DNA from: Hansfordia pulvinata
Taxonomy: Eukaryota > Ascomycota > Sordariomycetes > Xylariales
Assembly: GCA_006538405.1 (NCBI GenBank)
Contig: BJKQ01000011.1
Coordinates: 931,501 to 995,500, forward strand
Length of the DNA: 64,000 bases
Direction: 5' to 3'
The translations under genes and the position numbers were made by a program. The notes under the pieces were generated by a model. The model was not told the origin of the DNA, did not search any database, and saw only the letters and a list, made by a program, of their open reading frames with translations. Of this stretch, positions 1-12,159 are shown piece by piece; position 1 is the first letter of the stretch; every line of letters begins with the position of its first letter.

Positions 1-71
1 CGCCTTCTATCCTTTGCCCGGGCCTCTACTCGCTCACATGATACCTTTCCGGCTTTGCGACTTCGCTTAAA

Positions 72-1728
72 ATGTATACCGCTTCCATTAATCCTTCAAC
101 AGCAGCGCTGTTTCTGCTTTCGTGCGCCGCAGACCTGGTCGCTGCCGACGCACCCCTCTTTGGCGCTGCCGATTATGACGCTTTCAATCGGGGCGACTTT
201 GGCAACCGACCGCAACAGGGCTACCACACTGTCGACTTCAAATCGCCCCGTTTTCAAGTCAACATCTGGGACAAGGAGCACACCAGCCCGGAAACCCACA
301 TCTTCCTCAACGGCAACGTCGAAGGCCAGCACGACAGCCCCATCATTCTCAGCGCCAAGGACCTGAGTCTAGTTTACATTGACACGAGTTGGGACGGCGG
401 CGTCACGGCCGATCTTCAGACGTACAACGGCTCCGACTATGTCACCTTCTGGCACGGTCAAGGCAAGATTGGTTGGGGAGATGGGAATTTCACCATGGTC
501 GACCAATACTACAATCCCCAATACGAGCTCACGACCACTGACGCGGTGAACACGGGCGCTGACAACCACGAATTCAAGCTCACCGAGGACGGCGGCGCCC
601 TGTTGAACAATTACAATAAGATCCCCTACGACTTTCAGAACATTGGCGGGCCTCCGGATGGTCTTCTGCACGACAGCGTGTTCCAGGAGGTCGACATCGA
701 GACCAACGAGGAGCGCTTCACCTGGCGCGCTTCCGAACATTTCGAGCTGAATGAGGCCATCCACAACGCGGGCGGGGGCAACTTCAACGACGCCGATGGC
801 GGCGGCTGGGACTGGTTCCACATGAACAGCATCCAAAAGACGCCGGAGGGCAACTATCTCATCTCATCCCGCCACCTTTGTCTGATTGCCCTCATCAACG
901 GCACGGACGGCTCCCCCATCTGGCAGGTCGGTGGCCACCGGAACTCCTTTACCGACATCAGCGAGGGTCGCGCCAACAACTTCTGCTTCCAGCACCACGC
1001 CCGCTTTGTCGACGACGCGTACACCGAGATCACCCTGTTCGACAACAGAGCCGCCGACCAGGCCTGGACGCCCATCCCCGGATGCGACCACGATTGCTCC
1101 CGAGCTATCCACATCAAGCTGGACTACGAGAAGATGACAGTTCAGCTTCTGAAGGAGATCCACCACCCTGCCAGCGTCCAAGCCTGGGCTCAAGGCGGGA
1201 CACAGCTTCTGTCCAGCGGGCACCATATTGTCTCTTGGGGCACCGTGCCTTCGATCACGGAGCACAATTTGAACGGGGATGCCATATTCGAGGTTCAGCT
1301 GAGCCCCTGGCGCGTCGCTGCCGGCGGTCACGATGGTGTTGCGCCTTACCGCGCATACAAGTTCAACTATAAAGCCTATCCCCCTTGGCCACCAGCCATT
1401 GCTCTTGTGGATGGAATGATCTACGTGAGCTGGAACGGGGCCACGGAGGTTGACAAGTGGGCCTTGGTAAGTCCCCTGCTTTTCATCTCATACAGAATAA
1501 CCTGCTAACCTCTCGCAGTATGGAGGAAGAACAGCGCAGGATCTGAAGTCTCAAGACGTCGTCGTCAACCGCGACGGTTTTGAGACCGCCATTACGCCGA
1601 CCTCGGGACTGCGCGCCGCCCGCGTGGTGGCCCTCGACGCCGATGGAAACGAAATCGGAACCACCGACGTCATCGACATGAAATCGGGCGAGACGCTCTC
1701 GCCTCAAATCCAGCTTGACCGGGCGTGA
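72..1728 (+). CDS. Secreted arylsulfotransferase-like (ASST family) protein
   Basis: Two exons, 72-1466 and 1519-1728, joined in phase 0 across a 52-nt GTAAGT...CTCTCGCAG intron with a CTAAC branch site; 534 residues. The first ATG sits in a good context (AAAATG) and opens a hydrophobic signal peptide of about 25 residues. The body matches the fungal arylsulfotransferase (ASST, beta-propeller) family: a WGDGNF stretch, the HEF segment, a WDWFHMNSI block and an SSRH block are typical of that family. Members are annotated as transferring sulfate between phenolic compounds, but fungal members are not biochemically defined, so the substrate is unknown. The signal peptide implies secretion or cell-surface location. 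Family assignment is from remembered family features; function is inference. Confidence 0.85.
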
Positions 1729-4700
1729 AGAGACGGCGCATTGCTTTGGGTTAAAACAAAAAAGTTCAGCATCGGCCAGGCGTTCCCGTGGATTATTCTT
1801 TTTCTTTTTTCTTCATTTCCTTTGCTTTCTCGCGTGTAATAAGATCATGATACCCCTGGAAGAGATAGAGGAGGTCACTTGGCCCCAGAGGCTGCGACGA
1901 AGCAGCGCAGACATGGACGACATTTCTTTTTTGTTGAATGCGACAGGCTACGAGCCGCATGTCAGGGGGAGTACGCATGTCGAATCAGACAAGCCAGTGG
2001 AAAAGGGCGGGTTCCTGGAGCTCAATGAAGTAATCACCTCTATAACGTTACTTGTATATACCTACGAATCACCAGATTTACCTCCGTATCCTGTCTCCTA
2101 AAGAGCGGCTTGCCGTACGTGAGCCGATGCGGGTTTTTGCCATCGGCTTCCAGGGTCGCCGACAAGCATGTCTGGAGTGTCGCGTACCCGACGTGGACAG
2201 CGGAGGCGGGGACCAGGAGGGTCCTGCACCACCCACCAGCCACTTTGGGCGTTGCCTGTTTTGTTCCACATTCCGGAGGCCAACCTCGCCGGTATCAACT
2301 CCATGGACCCCTGCCACTCCCACATGACCTCTACTCTCGGTACCTACGAATGGCAAGTATCGGGATATTTTCTGCAGTTGGCTGGCGCCACCTCGCTCGT
2401 TCCACCTCCCCCGAGCGCCATCTGCTGTTTTTCTGCGCTCTTCGGGATTTCGGCCACGTCCGCAGCAAGGGGCGGGCGGGGGAGAGTAAGCCGCCTGCGA
2501 GAGGCGTGAGACGGCGGTCATCGGAGGGGGGGGGGGGGTTGACGATGCGGTCGGAGGGCGGGTTGGAAATACACCTTCCTCTCTGCTATCTAGTAGTCGT
2601 AGTACTTTGACCTCTTGTCTCTGCAAGTGGGGGGTTTTCCGAGACACGGAGTCCAATACCCGTAGACGTGTCGTCGTCGTCATCATCATCGGCGCCGCGG
2701 ATGCGCCTTTCTCGTCTTCTTCTTCATCTTCTTCATTTCTGGCCTACGAGCATTTCCACCTAGGTAAATTTCTGCGGGGAAGCAAAGCGAGAAAGATATG
2801 AACAAAATAGAGACTGAGGTTCACCGGCCGTGCTGACGTCTCCCATCCGTGTGCGGCTGGTCTGCCGCCCAATCGGGGAGGGAATGGAGGGGGCTTACGA
2901 GTGCGCGGCTTCGAAGCGGCCGCGTCGGCGTCGGCGTCAGCAGGCCCTGCCCCCTGGGGGGTTTACTCGTACGAGGAGGTAAGTTGTCAGAACGTGTCCG
3001 TCGTAAAAAGCCGACTACCCCAAACAGATCTTTTGGCCGGGGGAAGATATGGTGGCCTGGACGATGCGGCCGCCGGCTGGGCGGGGCAGGGTTGGTTGGA
3101 GAGCAGCCAGTGGCAGCAGCGGAGGCAGAAGCACCTTACAGAAGTACGGAGCAAGAGCACACCCGGGGTTTTTCTGAGACGTTTTTTTTTTCTTTCTTTT
3201 CTTTTCCCCCGCAGGCAGACGGGAGAAAAGAGAGAGAAAGGTGCACTTGGTCGGATCTGCAACCCCCGATGATAATGACTGATACGAGTAGATCATAGCT
3301 GGAGGCAGGTAGGTAGGTAGGTACTTTGCGTTACCTGAATTCAGCATGTGCCAGAGTGAACTTCCTAATGGGGCTGTCTATAAGCCGCAGAGGCAGAGCT
3401 ATCGTGGCTCCTCCCCCTCCAAAGATAGGTACGTGAGATGTGCACCGGCTTTCCTGTTCTAGGCATATCTGCCTGATCCAGACCCGGAGCTGGCGATCCG
3501 ACCTCGACCTACAACGGTCGTCGATACCTGCCTGGTTGCTCTGTCGTGCAAGAGTATGGCCCGGATCGCATCGCGGCGGTTGGCTCCGGGGATGGGCGGG
3601 GTGCGTTACGGTGTTGAAGAGTTGATATCTAAAAAAAAACCCCAAAGGCTTCACAGCTGCCCTGCGCGAGCGAGAGCCGCGCGTAGATGCCCGGTGGTAA
3701 CATACCTACCTACACCCATACATAGATAAGGTGCCCTTTTGTCATTTGGAGGGCCGCGGCGCTTGCGGCCGACTGCCTTATTCACATCGCATCACTGCGG
3801 CAGGCGGATGCTCGTTCCCTTTGGAGACGGCGGGGCATGGGCACTCCGTGCGCACCGTACGGCCGGCCCGAATGTGGGTGGTTGACACATGAGGAAACGC
3901 CCTGTTCCCGCGCACTGGTCAGCGATTTACTACCCCTTCTCCTTTCTGCGTGCTCTTTCTTTGCGCCTCGCGGGCTGGACGCGTCTCGACGAAGCGTGTT
4001 TGGCAAAACGGGCCATGGCGACTTTACCGTACTTATTTCTTGGTCGCGGGAGCATAGATACTAGAAAATCGGAATCGCTGACCGGGTAAAAGGGGGGGGG
4101 GGGGGAGGGGGGCGGCCGGGGCTATGGTGGTAAAGACTAGGGTGCTCACGACTTTTCGATGCTGGTGATGATGATGACAATGATGACGACGACTGCCTCT
4201 GGCTTTTCCCGCGTCGCGCGGCATCCCTTACGAGACGACGGGAGAGCTCCAGACCTTCTGTCCCAAGGAAATTCGAGTAGCTGCCTGTATATCCGTAATG
4301 CAAGTACTCGTGTGTACGAGTATGGCGTCGTGGAAATTGATGGTGAATACTTACATGTAGCAGAGCTCCACTCCCCGCCCGCGCCAAGAAGGGCGGGAAG
4401 AAGGGCGAGGCACGCACGCTCGCTTCGGTCGGCCGGTCGGCCGCCGAGATGCGACACGGCAGAGAGCAAGTAGACAAGGTCGACCGACAGCCGGGGTGAC
4501 AGCCCGTGTGGGCGCAGGGATGATGAGGAAAAATGGGTATTCCATTGGTTTGGAGTGGGTGGTGGGTGGGCGCGAGGTAGTTGACGCGTAGTCACGGTAG
4601 TATCGTCAATGCGTCCCGGCATATGATGAGTGTGGGGAGCTTTCGGGTGGGGTAGAACGAGTCGGCATCTCTGCGAGTCCACTCGTGAAAGGTGCTATCG

Positions 4701-5054
4701 CCTGCCGGTTTCCCCCTGGACAGCTTGATGAGGTACGAGTACGCGTACTCGGTATGGCGGGTATGGGCATTACGGTGGCCTCCTATTCTACCTTACATAA
4801 TGTACCTACCTATGTAAGGTATGTGCGGGTGGCCTTCACTCCGCCCTTCATTCACAGGTACGCGTAGGTACGCGACAAGCAGAGCACTCGTACGAGTAGT
4901 CGGACAGAGCGTGTGGAGAGATCTGCGCTCGTGCGATACAATGCCAAGTTCATATAAGTGCCCAGGCACACCAGGCACAGCGCTCGCCAGTTCCATCACC
5001 CCTGGACCGGAGCCCCGAGGCAAACCCCGTCTCTCACACGTCTCCGTACTCGTG

Positions 5055-5088
<34 letters not shown>

Positions 5089-5935
5089 GGGGTAGCCGGC
5101 TTGGGCCTTGGCAGGGGGAGCCTCGGTCGTACCCCAACCTCCGTGCTCGGGAGTTGTGCTCTCTCGGAAGAGGCCAATTGCGATCAGCAGGAGGGCGCAC
5201 AGCATTGCGGCCCTCGGATGCATCGCAGCAGCTTTCTAAACAAACGTGTTCTAGTACCGTGATGAATGTACCAGCCTTTAGCAGGTCGACGCAGCGCGCC
5301 CCTGATCGAGGCTCGCACCTCTTCGCGAACTCGCGCGGCTACTAGTTCAAGCTCAAAGCCCATGCGTTACGCTACATTCGCGCAAAAATGCAAATAATAT
5401 GATCCAATCCATCTCCGTAAGCGAATCGCCTCGCCAATGGGCGACAGGCCAAGTCGCCCAACCCAGCGCACCTAGTTCGTGAGCACGGCCAAGCAGCCAA
5501 ATGGCCATACCAGTGCACCCAGGTCTGTATTAGCGTCCACACGGTTCTGATGCGTGAGCCAGTAGATAAAACTTGCTCGCAATCACCTTGCGGTGACCTG
5601 CTATGCCATGTCTTGTGTTCACGGCACGTTTCTATCAACGAAAGGTGGCGGGAAGCAAATATTCACTATCCGAGACAATGACGTACTAGTACACAGTCTT
5701 CCACTCTCATACAGCCGACCCTGCGTGCCTGGTGACGTAGGACTTTGAGGGTCGATTCTCATCTCAGCAGCTCGTCATTGGCTTCAAGTTCCGCCCGTCA
5801 AGACCAGTATCCCCGGAACCCAGCCTGTTACCACATGCCGTCAACCAACCTCTATTAGATCATCAATCCAAGGCGGCTGTAAGGTCTTGCGCTTCCCTTC
5901 AATGACACACAATTCCGATGTCCCATGCCTGCTTC
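1729..5935. other. Gene-poor convergent intergenic block
   Basis: This 4.2-kb stretch lies between the 3' ends of two convergent genes. I find no reading frame with protein-like composition. It holds G runs at 2526-2538 and 4092-4105, a TAGG repeat near 3307-3323, a GAAA microsatellite near 5056-5088, and several copies of an ACTCGTA/TACGAGT motif, some palindromic. The first few hundred bases probably contain the 3' UTR of the upstream gene. Confidence 0.5.
5056..5088. repeat. (GAAA)n microsatellite
   Basis: Eight consecutive GAAA units lie within the gene-poor block. It is a simple tetranucleotide repeat with no coding context. Confidence 0.9.
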
Positions 5936-7695
5936 TCATGCGTATTGCTCTCGCACGGGTATGTCCATCTCCCCCAACCACAGTTGGCACGCTTTCTTCA
6001 CTTCTGAGTCCGCCATCAGCAGTTCTACCTGTCGTTCTTTGACTCTGGCGAGCACTGTGGGTGACCATTGAGTTAGCGGCTTACTTATAGTCTGCGGCTG
6101 TCAACACTTACACTTGACCACGAGCTCGGTGTTGTCGGCCGGCTGTGTATCTGCGGTTCCATTCAGAGCTATCGCCATCGAGACGTAGAATGCACACTTG
6201 TCAAGTGGCTTCTGCAGCTTGTTGGTTCTATCAAGGTTGAAACCTGGTGGCAGCATGGCCCAAGGCACGGCTTTGTTCATGCGAGCAAAAGGTTGAGTGG
6301 ATGCTCGCTCCACGTCGCTGGACACGGTGAAGAATTGTTTTTGGTCCCAGTCCCGGCAACGCTGGCCGAACGGGACAGGCAGCTTGCACAGCTTCCTTAA
6401 AATGTCTCCCAGAACCATGATTGTCGAGCGATGCTCAACCAAGTTAAACAGATAATGAGCCCAATCGCGTTCCATCTCGATGCGATCGATGACGCGAATG
6501 AACTCTTTCTCGAGACTCTTCTCATACTCCGTGATGGTATCTCTCACAGGGAATCCGAGCTCTCTATGAATCAGGCCTTCGATGTGGCCTACCTGAGAGC
6601 TTAGTCTGCCTCCGAAGGCAGAGCCCAAGAAACCAAGTCGTTGCGAAGTCTCTCCAGGTATCATGAGAACATCGTAGCGGTCCCACGACTTCTCCAACTG
6701 TTGAAGAGACCAGCCCTGACGCTGACCAACAAGCCGCTCCCAGTCGTCAGTCTCGTAGTCGAAGGAGAACGAGGCATGCTTCGGGTCTGGACCAAACGCG
6801 CGGCCAAGCTCGAATGTATGGCGACCTGCAGGTTGTCGTACGCAGTCTTCTGGGCCGCAGTAGGGCGCAACGGCTGTGGGAACCGAATGCTGCTCCAGGC
6901 TTCGGGGTCCACTTTGGCATGGTCAATCATCGGGCATCTCTCGCTCATGATTTCGCTTGTAGCTTCGCGGGCGAAGATGCCGCCAACTTGTCTCGCCAAG
7001 AAGTCGTCTTTCGGGTCACGCGGCTTGAACGGGGCCTGCCGACAGATGGACGGATTGAGTTGCCAACCGGCAGAAAACAGCGCCGGTGTGACCAGCGAAG
7101 CTCTCACGGGATCATCACCCAGTGCTTCGCGAATCTCGCAACTCTTGACGACGGTTTCGAAGTGGTCGTCGCCAAAGAAGATATCCTGGTCAAGGTTCGT
7201 TGGACCGCAAACGATGATGACCAAAGGCCAATTATATTTCGAGGCAATGACGCTCATCTTCTTGACTAGCTGCAGGAACTCGGCAGCCAGTTTGGAAGGC
7301 TCAGGCTCGACCGAAACATGGTCAGAACGGACCTTCTCTTGGCCAGTCTTGGGCACTTCGTAGCGGGACGCTTCGATCGCTTCTCCGAGGTCACGCTCGT
7401 GATGAAGAGAGGCGGCAGCGTCTGTCTCTGTCATGTGTAATTTTGCGACGTCACACAGCGAAAGCCAATTCTGGGCCTTTGGCGACGAACTGGAGTCTCG
7501 AAACAGAGCCTTGAAGGCGAGGAAGTCGGCAACGTGGTAGCCCATGTCGTCCGGGCCAGCGCGGCTTTCCGGGACGGTGCACAAGCCAATGATTCCGGTA
7601 TTGGCCGTGACATCGGGAGGGTGGTGTGTCGTGAAGGTGAAGTCGAAGTCGTCGCCATCACTGATAACGTCTGGCTTGCTTAGAATCGAAGCCAT
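5936..7695 (-). CDS. Conserved fungal protein of unknown function, with one apparent frameshift
   Basis: Reads from ATG 7695. Coding frame one runs to about 6850 and then continues one frame over to 6112. A 57-nt intron (6111-6055, GTAAGT, branch GCTAACTC, CACAG) joins phase 1 to a last exon 6054-5936 ending in TGA; about 575 residues. The frame change needs one extra base near 6840-6880 and no splice pair fits, so it looks like a one-base deletion. Protein-like sequence on both sides (for example the segment with GRAFGPDPKHASFSFDYE) shows the two halves belong together. No signal peptide or membrane span is seen. A central hydrophobic strand, WPLVIIVCGP, suggests an alpha/beta fold. I do not recognise a named domain. 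The 5' UTR appears to carry its own intron. Confidence 0.7.
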
Positions 7696-7696
7696 G

Positions 7697-7801
7697 CTGA
7701 CGGGGCTGGTCAGTGATTGAGTTCAGAGTTGTTGATGCTGGTTGAAGACAGCTTCCGGAAGAAGAATGCAGATATGGAGGCTGATGATGGGGTAGACTTA
7801 C
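7697..7801 (-). other. Likely 5' UTR intron
   Basis: On the minus strand a GTAAGT donor at 7801 and a CAG acceptor at 7699-7697 flank 105 nt and end one base before the ATG at 7695. This fits a spliced leader for the unknown conserved gene. It is inferred from splice signals only. Confidence 0.5.
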
Positions 7802-8815
7802 CTGCCGGCAATGATTTTCGCCTCAAGAGCTGACGCGATCACCGGCTATCATGAAATAGTGGGAGGGTGTCAGGGAGATGTCTGAGGTGGGGATGGGCAA
7901 GTTTGTCAGTGTCGTGGGCAGCAGACGAAGTGAGAGCAGTACGAACAGAAAACGGAACGCGTCTGCAGCAATGCCAACAGAGTGAGAGGCGGCTGGATTG
8001 CGAGTGTTGAGTCCTCAAAGTGAGGAAAGGGCGGAAAGAAGCAGGGGTAGCAACTTCCGACTTGGTATGACTGAAGGCTGAGAGAGAGGAAGTCACGATC
8101 CAAGTTGGGTTGTGACTGCCGTCGGCGTGGAATCGTGTTTCCTCACAACAAGAAACACGTCGACGAGTGAGGCACGAACTGCGTTCGACGAAAGTGATAA
8201 GGCGATGATCAACAAAGAGCTTCCAGGACCCAAACTCTGGAAAGAAGGAGAAACAGCCAAGTAGAGAAAATACACTCTGCGGGTTGGAAATGGCTCGTTT
8301 ACTTGCTCAGGGGAGCTGTCGAAAGGAAGGAGCTGGTTGTTGTCATTCAAACGGCCAGCTGCCACGGCAACAAACGCGGCATAACACAATATGACCATTC
8401 ATCCTCCGTTCAAGGATCACTCAGGTCGTTGCAGTAACAGAAGGTGGAAAGGAGTGAGATGAAATGTCACCAGTGCGAGAAGTCAACTGGTCAAGTGTGT
8501 GTCGGCTCCTTTCCTGGCTTGTTGACTGCCGTCCTATATTTCAAGACTACCGTTTGCACCCAATCTGCACTTGCGCGGTTCTGTGGCTTAACAGATCAAT
8601 GTAGATGTTGTTTATTCACTACACCAGCTTGCAGTCGCCAGTTAGCCTTCGGCATGGTACGTGCCCAGCTGGAGAAACGTGCCCGGCAACGGAGGCCAAC
8701 CCGTGGGGTCCTCGGACGAGTCTTGCTAACCTCTACAGCTAGGAACAGAAGCATACACAACAGCTTGAACCCTTTCCTTCTGGACACCTCCTGCGTGCCT
8801 ACTCCCGGCGCCTAC
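7802..8815. other. Intergenic region upstream of the unknown conserved gene
   Basis: This holds the promoter and leader of the minus-strand gene starting at 7695 and the 3' end of the ACC-deaminase-like gene. It contains a minus-strand frame at 8093-8398 that does not look like protein. I see no other feature. Confidence 0.4.
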
Positions 8816-10155
8816 CTACTGGATGGACGAGTACGCGTTGAGGGCGAACTGGCCGCCCAGGTGGGCGTAGAGGACGTTGGAGCCGTCGGGCAGCTCGCCG
8901 CGGCGGACCATGTCCACCAGGCCGGCCAGGCTCTTGCCCTCGTAGACGGGGTCGGTGATGAAGGCCTCGGTGGCGGCGCCGAAGCGCATCGCGTCGAGCG
9001 TGCGCTGGTCGGGAACGCCGTACCGGCCCCCGTGGTACCGCTCGTCCAGGACCACGTCCTCGGGCCCGACGTCGGCCTCGCGCAGCCCAATCCGCGCCGC
9101 CGTCGCCCGCGCGATCCGCAGCACCTGCTCGCGCGTCTGCGCCGGCTTGGCGCTGGCGTCGATGCCGACCACGCGGCGGCGCTTCTTCCCTCCTCTGCCG
9201 CTGCTGTCGCTGTCCCTGTAGTAGCAGCAGCAGCAGCAGCGTCAGATCGCTGTTGCAGGTGCTCGGCCAGCTTGAACCCCGCGATCATGCCCGCCAGCGT
9301 CGACCCCGTGACCGCGCACACGACGACCGTGTCGAAGAAGACGCCCGCCTCGCGCTCCTGCGCCTCCACCTCGAGCGCCCACCTGGCGAACCCCAGGCCG
9401 CCCAGCGGGTGGTCCGACGCCCCCGCGGGGATGTAGTACGGCCTGCCCCCCTTCTCCTCCACCTCGCGGCGCAGCTCGGCCGCCGTGTCCTTGTGCTCGA
9501 TGCCGAACGTGTCCTCCCCCTCCGCGGGGCCCCTGCCGTCGGCCGGCAGCCGCGAGTCGGCGCCCATCAGGCGCGACAGCTGGATGTTGCCCACGCGGTC
9601 GTAGTGCGCGTCGTCCCACTCGACCCAGCGCTCCTGGACGAGCGCGGCGCGCAAGCCCCGCGCCGCCGCCGCCGCCGCCACCGCGCGCGTGTGGTTCGAC
9701 TGCACCCCGCCGATGGACACTAGCGTGTCGCTGCCCTGGGCCAGGGCCTCGGCGACGAGGTATCTGTAGATAGGAGGAGGAGGCGGCGAGCTCCGGTGTT
9801 AGTGCGAGCTCGGCGGTGTTGTGTGGAAGCGAAAGGGGGAGAAAGAGGGGAAGGTGGAGGAGGAAGAGGAAGCAGATGGAAGGCAAAGAGGGACGCGGGC
9901 CCTGGACCTGGCGCGCCAGACCAACTTCTGGGCCAGCGCGCAGCGGGACGACGGAAGGCAGACGTACTCGAGCTTGCGTGTCTTGTTGCCGCCGCCGGCG
10001 AGCCCCGAGTTGCAGTCCTCGCGCTTGGCGTAGATCTGCACCTTGCCGCCCAGGGCCGCGGATATGCGCGGCAGGTGCTGGATCGGCGAGGGCCCGAACA
10101 TGAAGGACTCGCGCGGGATGCTGGCGAAGGGCTCGGGGAGCTTCAGGTCCGCCAT
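8816..10155 (-). CDS. ACC deaminase / D-cysteine desulfhydrase family PLP enzyme
   Basis: Exon 1 is 10155-9968 (ATG of [10 protein letters not shown]) and exon 2 starts at 9763 after a 204-nt GTACGT...CTACAG intron; together they restore the family's [11 protein letters not shown] junction. The lysine in that motif is the expected pyridoxal-phosphate Schiff base. Further family blocks are [40 protein letters not shown] and [12 protein letters not shown] deaminase opens 1-aminocyclopropane-1-carboxylate to ammonia and 2-oxobutyrate; close relatives desulfhydrate D-cysteine, and the sequence alone does not separate them. Between GFK and VVGID lies an Ala/Ser/Gly/Lys-rich insertion that the family normally lacks. 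Within it (near 9200-9235, a GCT repeat) the frame must gain one base, so the gene as given is frameshifted. An in-frame upstream ATG at 10215 is a less likely start. Confidence 0.85.
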
Positions 10156-10889
10156 GGTTGTCTGAGGTATCGTTACAGTCTGTACTATCTTGGTGAAGGG
10201 GGAGAGAGAGAACACGGCGTCGAGGGTGATTATCTGGGCGATGAAGGAGAGGAGTGACGTAGCCGTGCTGGTGATGCCGGGTGCCGGCCCTACTTATCGC
10301 CCCGGGCCCCAGGCGCCCCCGATCATCGGCGCGTCCCCCGCCTCCGGGTGCCGCGAGTCGCGGCCGACTGCACCCATCCCCGCGGTGGTGTCTCGGGGGC
10401 CGCAGCACGTCAGTGGGGATGCGGGGCACGAGCGCGATAGCGACCAAGACAGGAAATGGGGTTGCTTTCGCGGCTTGGGACGAAGCCGAGATTGATATCG
10501 CCGCTACCCGGACGGCCAGTCGGCAAGGCCTGTTACATGCGGCGGAGGGGCTCAAATTCAAGGGTCTCTACATTTATTATATGATGCAATTGGTTGCTGG
10601 CTCAGTCATGATACTTCTCCCCATGTGCATGGAACCGTCCGAAGGAGGCTCCGGCGACTGCCGGACCCCGGAGCTATTCGTTTTCGCCATGTCACGATTC
10701 TGATCGTAATGACAGGAAGCAGTATTTTCCATTTCGAGAGAGCTCGCTGTTGCTGCTTTGGAGTTGGAACGGCGGCATTTCTGGATTGAGACTATTCCCT
10801 TGCTATTCTGCACATTGAACCGTGTCATTTTTTGACACGTACATAACCCGAGCAAGACACCTTTTCATGTGTCGAGGCTCGCTAACTTC
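10156..10889. other. Intergenic region
   Basis: This separates the 5' end of the ACC-deaminase-like gene from the 3' end of the EutQ-like gene, both on the minus strand. It should hold the ACC-deaminase promoter. I see no coding sequence. Confidence 0.4.
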
Positions 10890-11549
10890 TCACAACTTGG
10901 CTTTCGGTTCCTCGCGGCCCTTCAGGTTGGGGTGGGGAGTCTTGACCGGCCGCGTGACGGCGTAGAAGGCCAGTCCCGCAGACTTGGTAGAGAACTGAAA
11001 CGGACGGGAGAGGTCAATTGGAGGCTGTCAAAGATCGAAGAGGGGTCGCCGGGGAAGTGGCTGCGCCCCAAAAAGATGCGCCTGACTTACCTGGACCTTG
11101 GTCCCGACGCTGAAGAAAGCAAAGTCGCCAGCCACGAGGTGGTGCGTTATGCCGGTGGACTCGTCCTACAACGCAGACAGGTGACGGGCGGGTCAGTCGG
11201 ACTCGGGAGCGGTGGCGGACGCGCGGCGGGCAGGGAGGAACATACCAGCACGTCGATCTGGCCATTGAGGACATATTTGGTCTCCTCAAAGGTGTAGTGA
11301 GCCGGCCGCGCGGGGCCGGCCTGGATCTTGTAGAAGCCCGAGGTGAAGTGGGCGGGGGACTCGGTCTGGGTGCGGATCGAGTGGAAGTCGGCGAGGGTGG
11401 CGTTCTCGCCCGCCGGCAGCGGGATGAACTCGTGGCCGGCGCCCTTGATGACGGTGAGGGGCACGAGCTTGGACGACACTGGCTCGGGCGTCAGGTGTCG
11501 GCGTGGTTTGAGGAGTTGGAAGGGGAATGAATGGTGGGCTTGGCTTACT
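10890..11549 (-). CDS. EutQ-type single-domain cupin
   Basis: Exons on the minus strand: 11549 (one base), 11478-11246, 11165-11091 and 10994-10890, all with consensus splice sites (GTAAGC, GTATGT, GTAAGT; CCAG, GTAG, TTTCAG). They give 137 residues if translation begins at an ATG whose A ends one exon and whose TG opens the next. The protein MSSKLVPLTV...PAGENATL...FHS...TFEETKYVLNGQ...HHLVAGDFAFF is a compact cupin like bacterial ethanolamine-utilisation EutQ and its fungal relatives; the real fungal substrate is unknown. Upstream, two more spliceable segments (11589-11549 and about 11860-11674) stay in the same frame and could add a Pro/Asp-rich N-terminal extension, but I found no ATG opening it. 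The core is secure; the start is not. Confidence 0.75.
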
Positions 11550-12159
11550 CTTGCCCTTTGTAGGCGTCTGCGGAGGGGCACTGGATGGACTGGGTACGTG
11601 CGAAGAGGGGTCCTCGGCGGCGATGCGATTTCATTTCTCATTATTGTAGAGACGATGCCGGATATTTACATACCTGAGCTGGCCGCGCGCTTCCGGGCTC
11701 CCGATGACCGGGTCGGGGCGCGGGACACAAAACGCCGGGTCGGGGTCCGGTGTGGGGACGGCGTCACGGCCCAGGACGCCGGCTGCCGCTTCCGATGCCG
11801 GGGTCGGGACAGCACCCGGCTCAGCTTCACATACTGCAGCACCCCCCTCGGTGTCTGTGCCTAAATAGGTACTCAGCTTGAGTCCCGGGTAGGCAGTGCG
11901 TGATTGATTGTCAGTATCTACCTACCACGTTGTGCGACCGGGCGCGATCCTCATGCCGGCAAATCCAAGGGCTCGGGACCCTGCCCGCTCTCCCGACAGA
12001 AGATGTGTGACGAGTCTGCATCTCCCCTTGTCAGACATCATGGAAGATGCAGGCTGTGCACATATAACCGACGTGTAGCAATAAGTAAATGAGTGTGTGG
12101 TTGTATTAAGCGAGTGTGTATGTGTACAGTCTCTCCCGACCTCCTGATTCGAGTGCTCT

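Noticed and set aside
3305..3325. TAGG tandem repeat as a telomere-like array
   Set aside because: Fungal telomeres are TTAGGG; these short TAGG/CCTA runs are scattered and typical of Sordariomycete intergenic DNA.
5740..5775. Possible tRNA B-box-like segment
   Set aside because: The match to GGTTCRANNCC is poor and no acceptor stem or A-box pairs with it.
8093..8398. 101-codon minus-strand frame
   Set aside because: It lies in the leader/promoter of the gene starting at 7695 and shows no conserved pattern.
8444..9436. 330-codon plus-strand frame
   Set aside because: Most of it is antisense to the ACC-deaminase-like exon and repeats its GC pattern.
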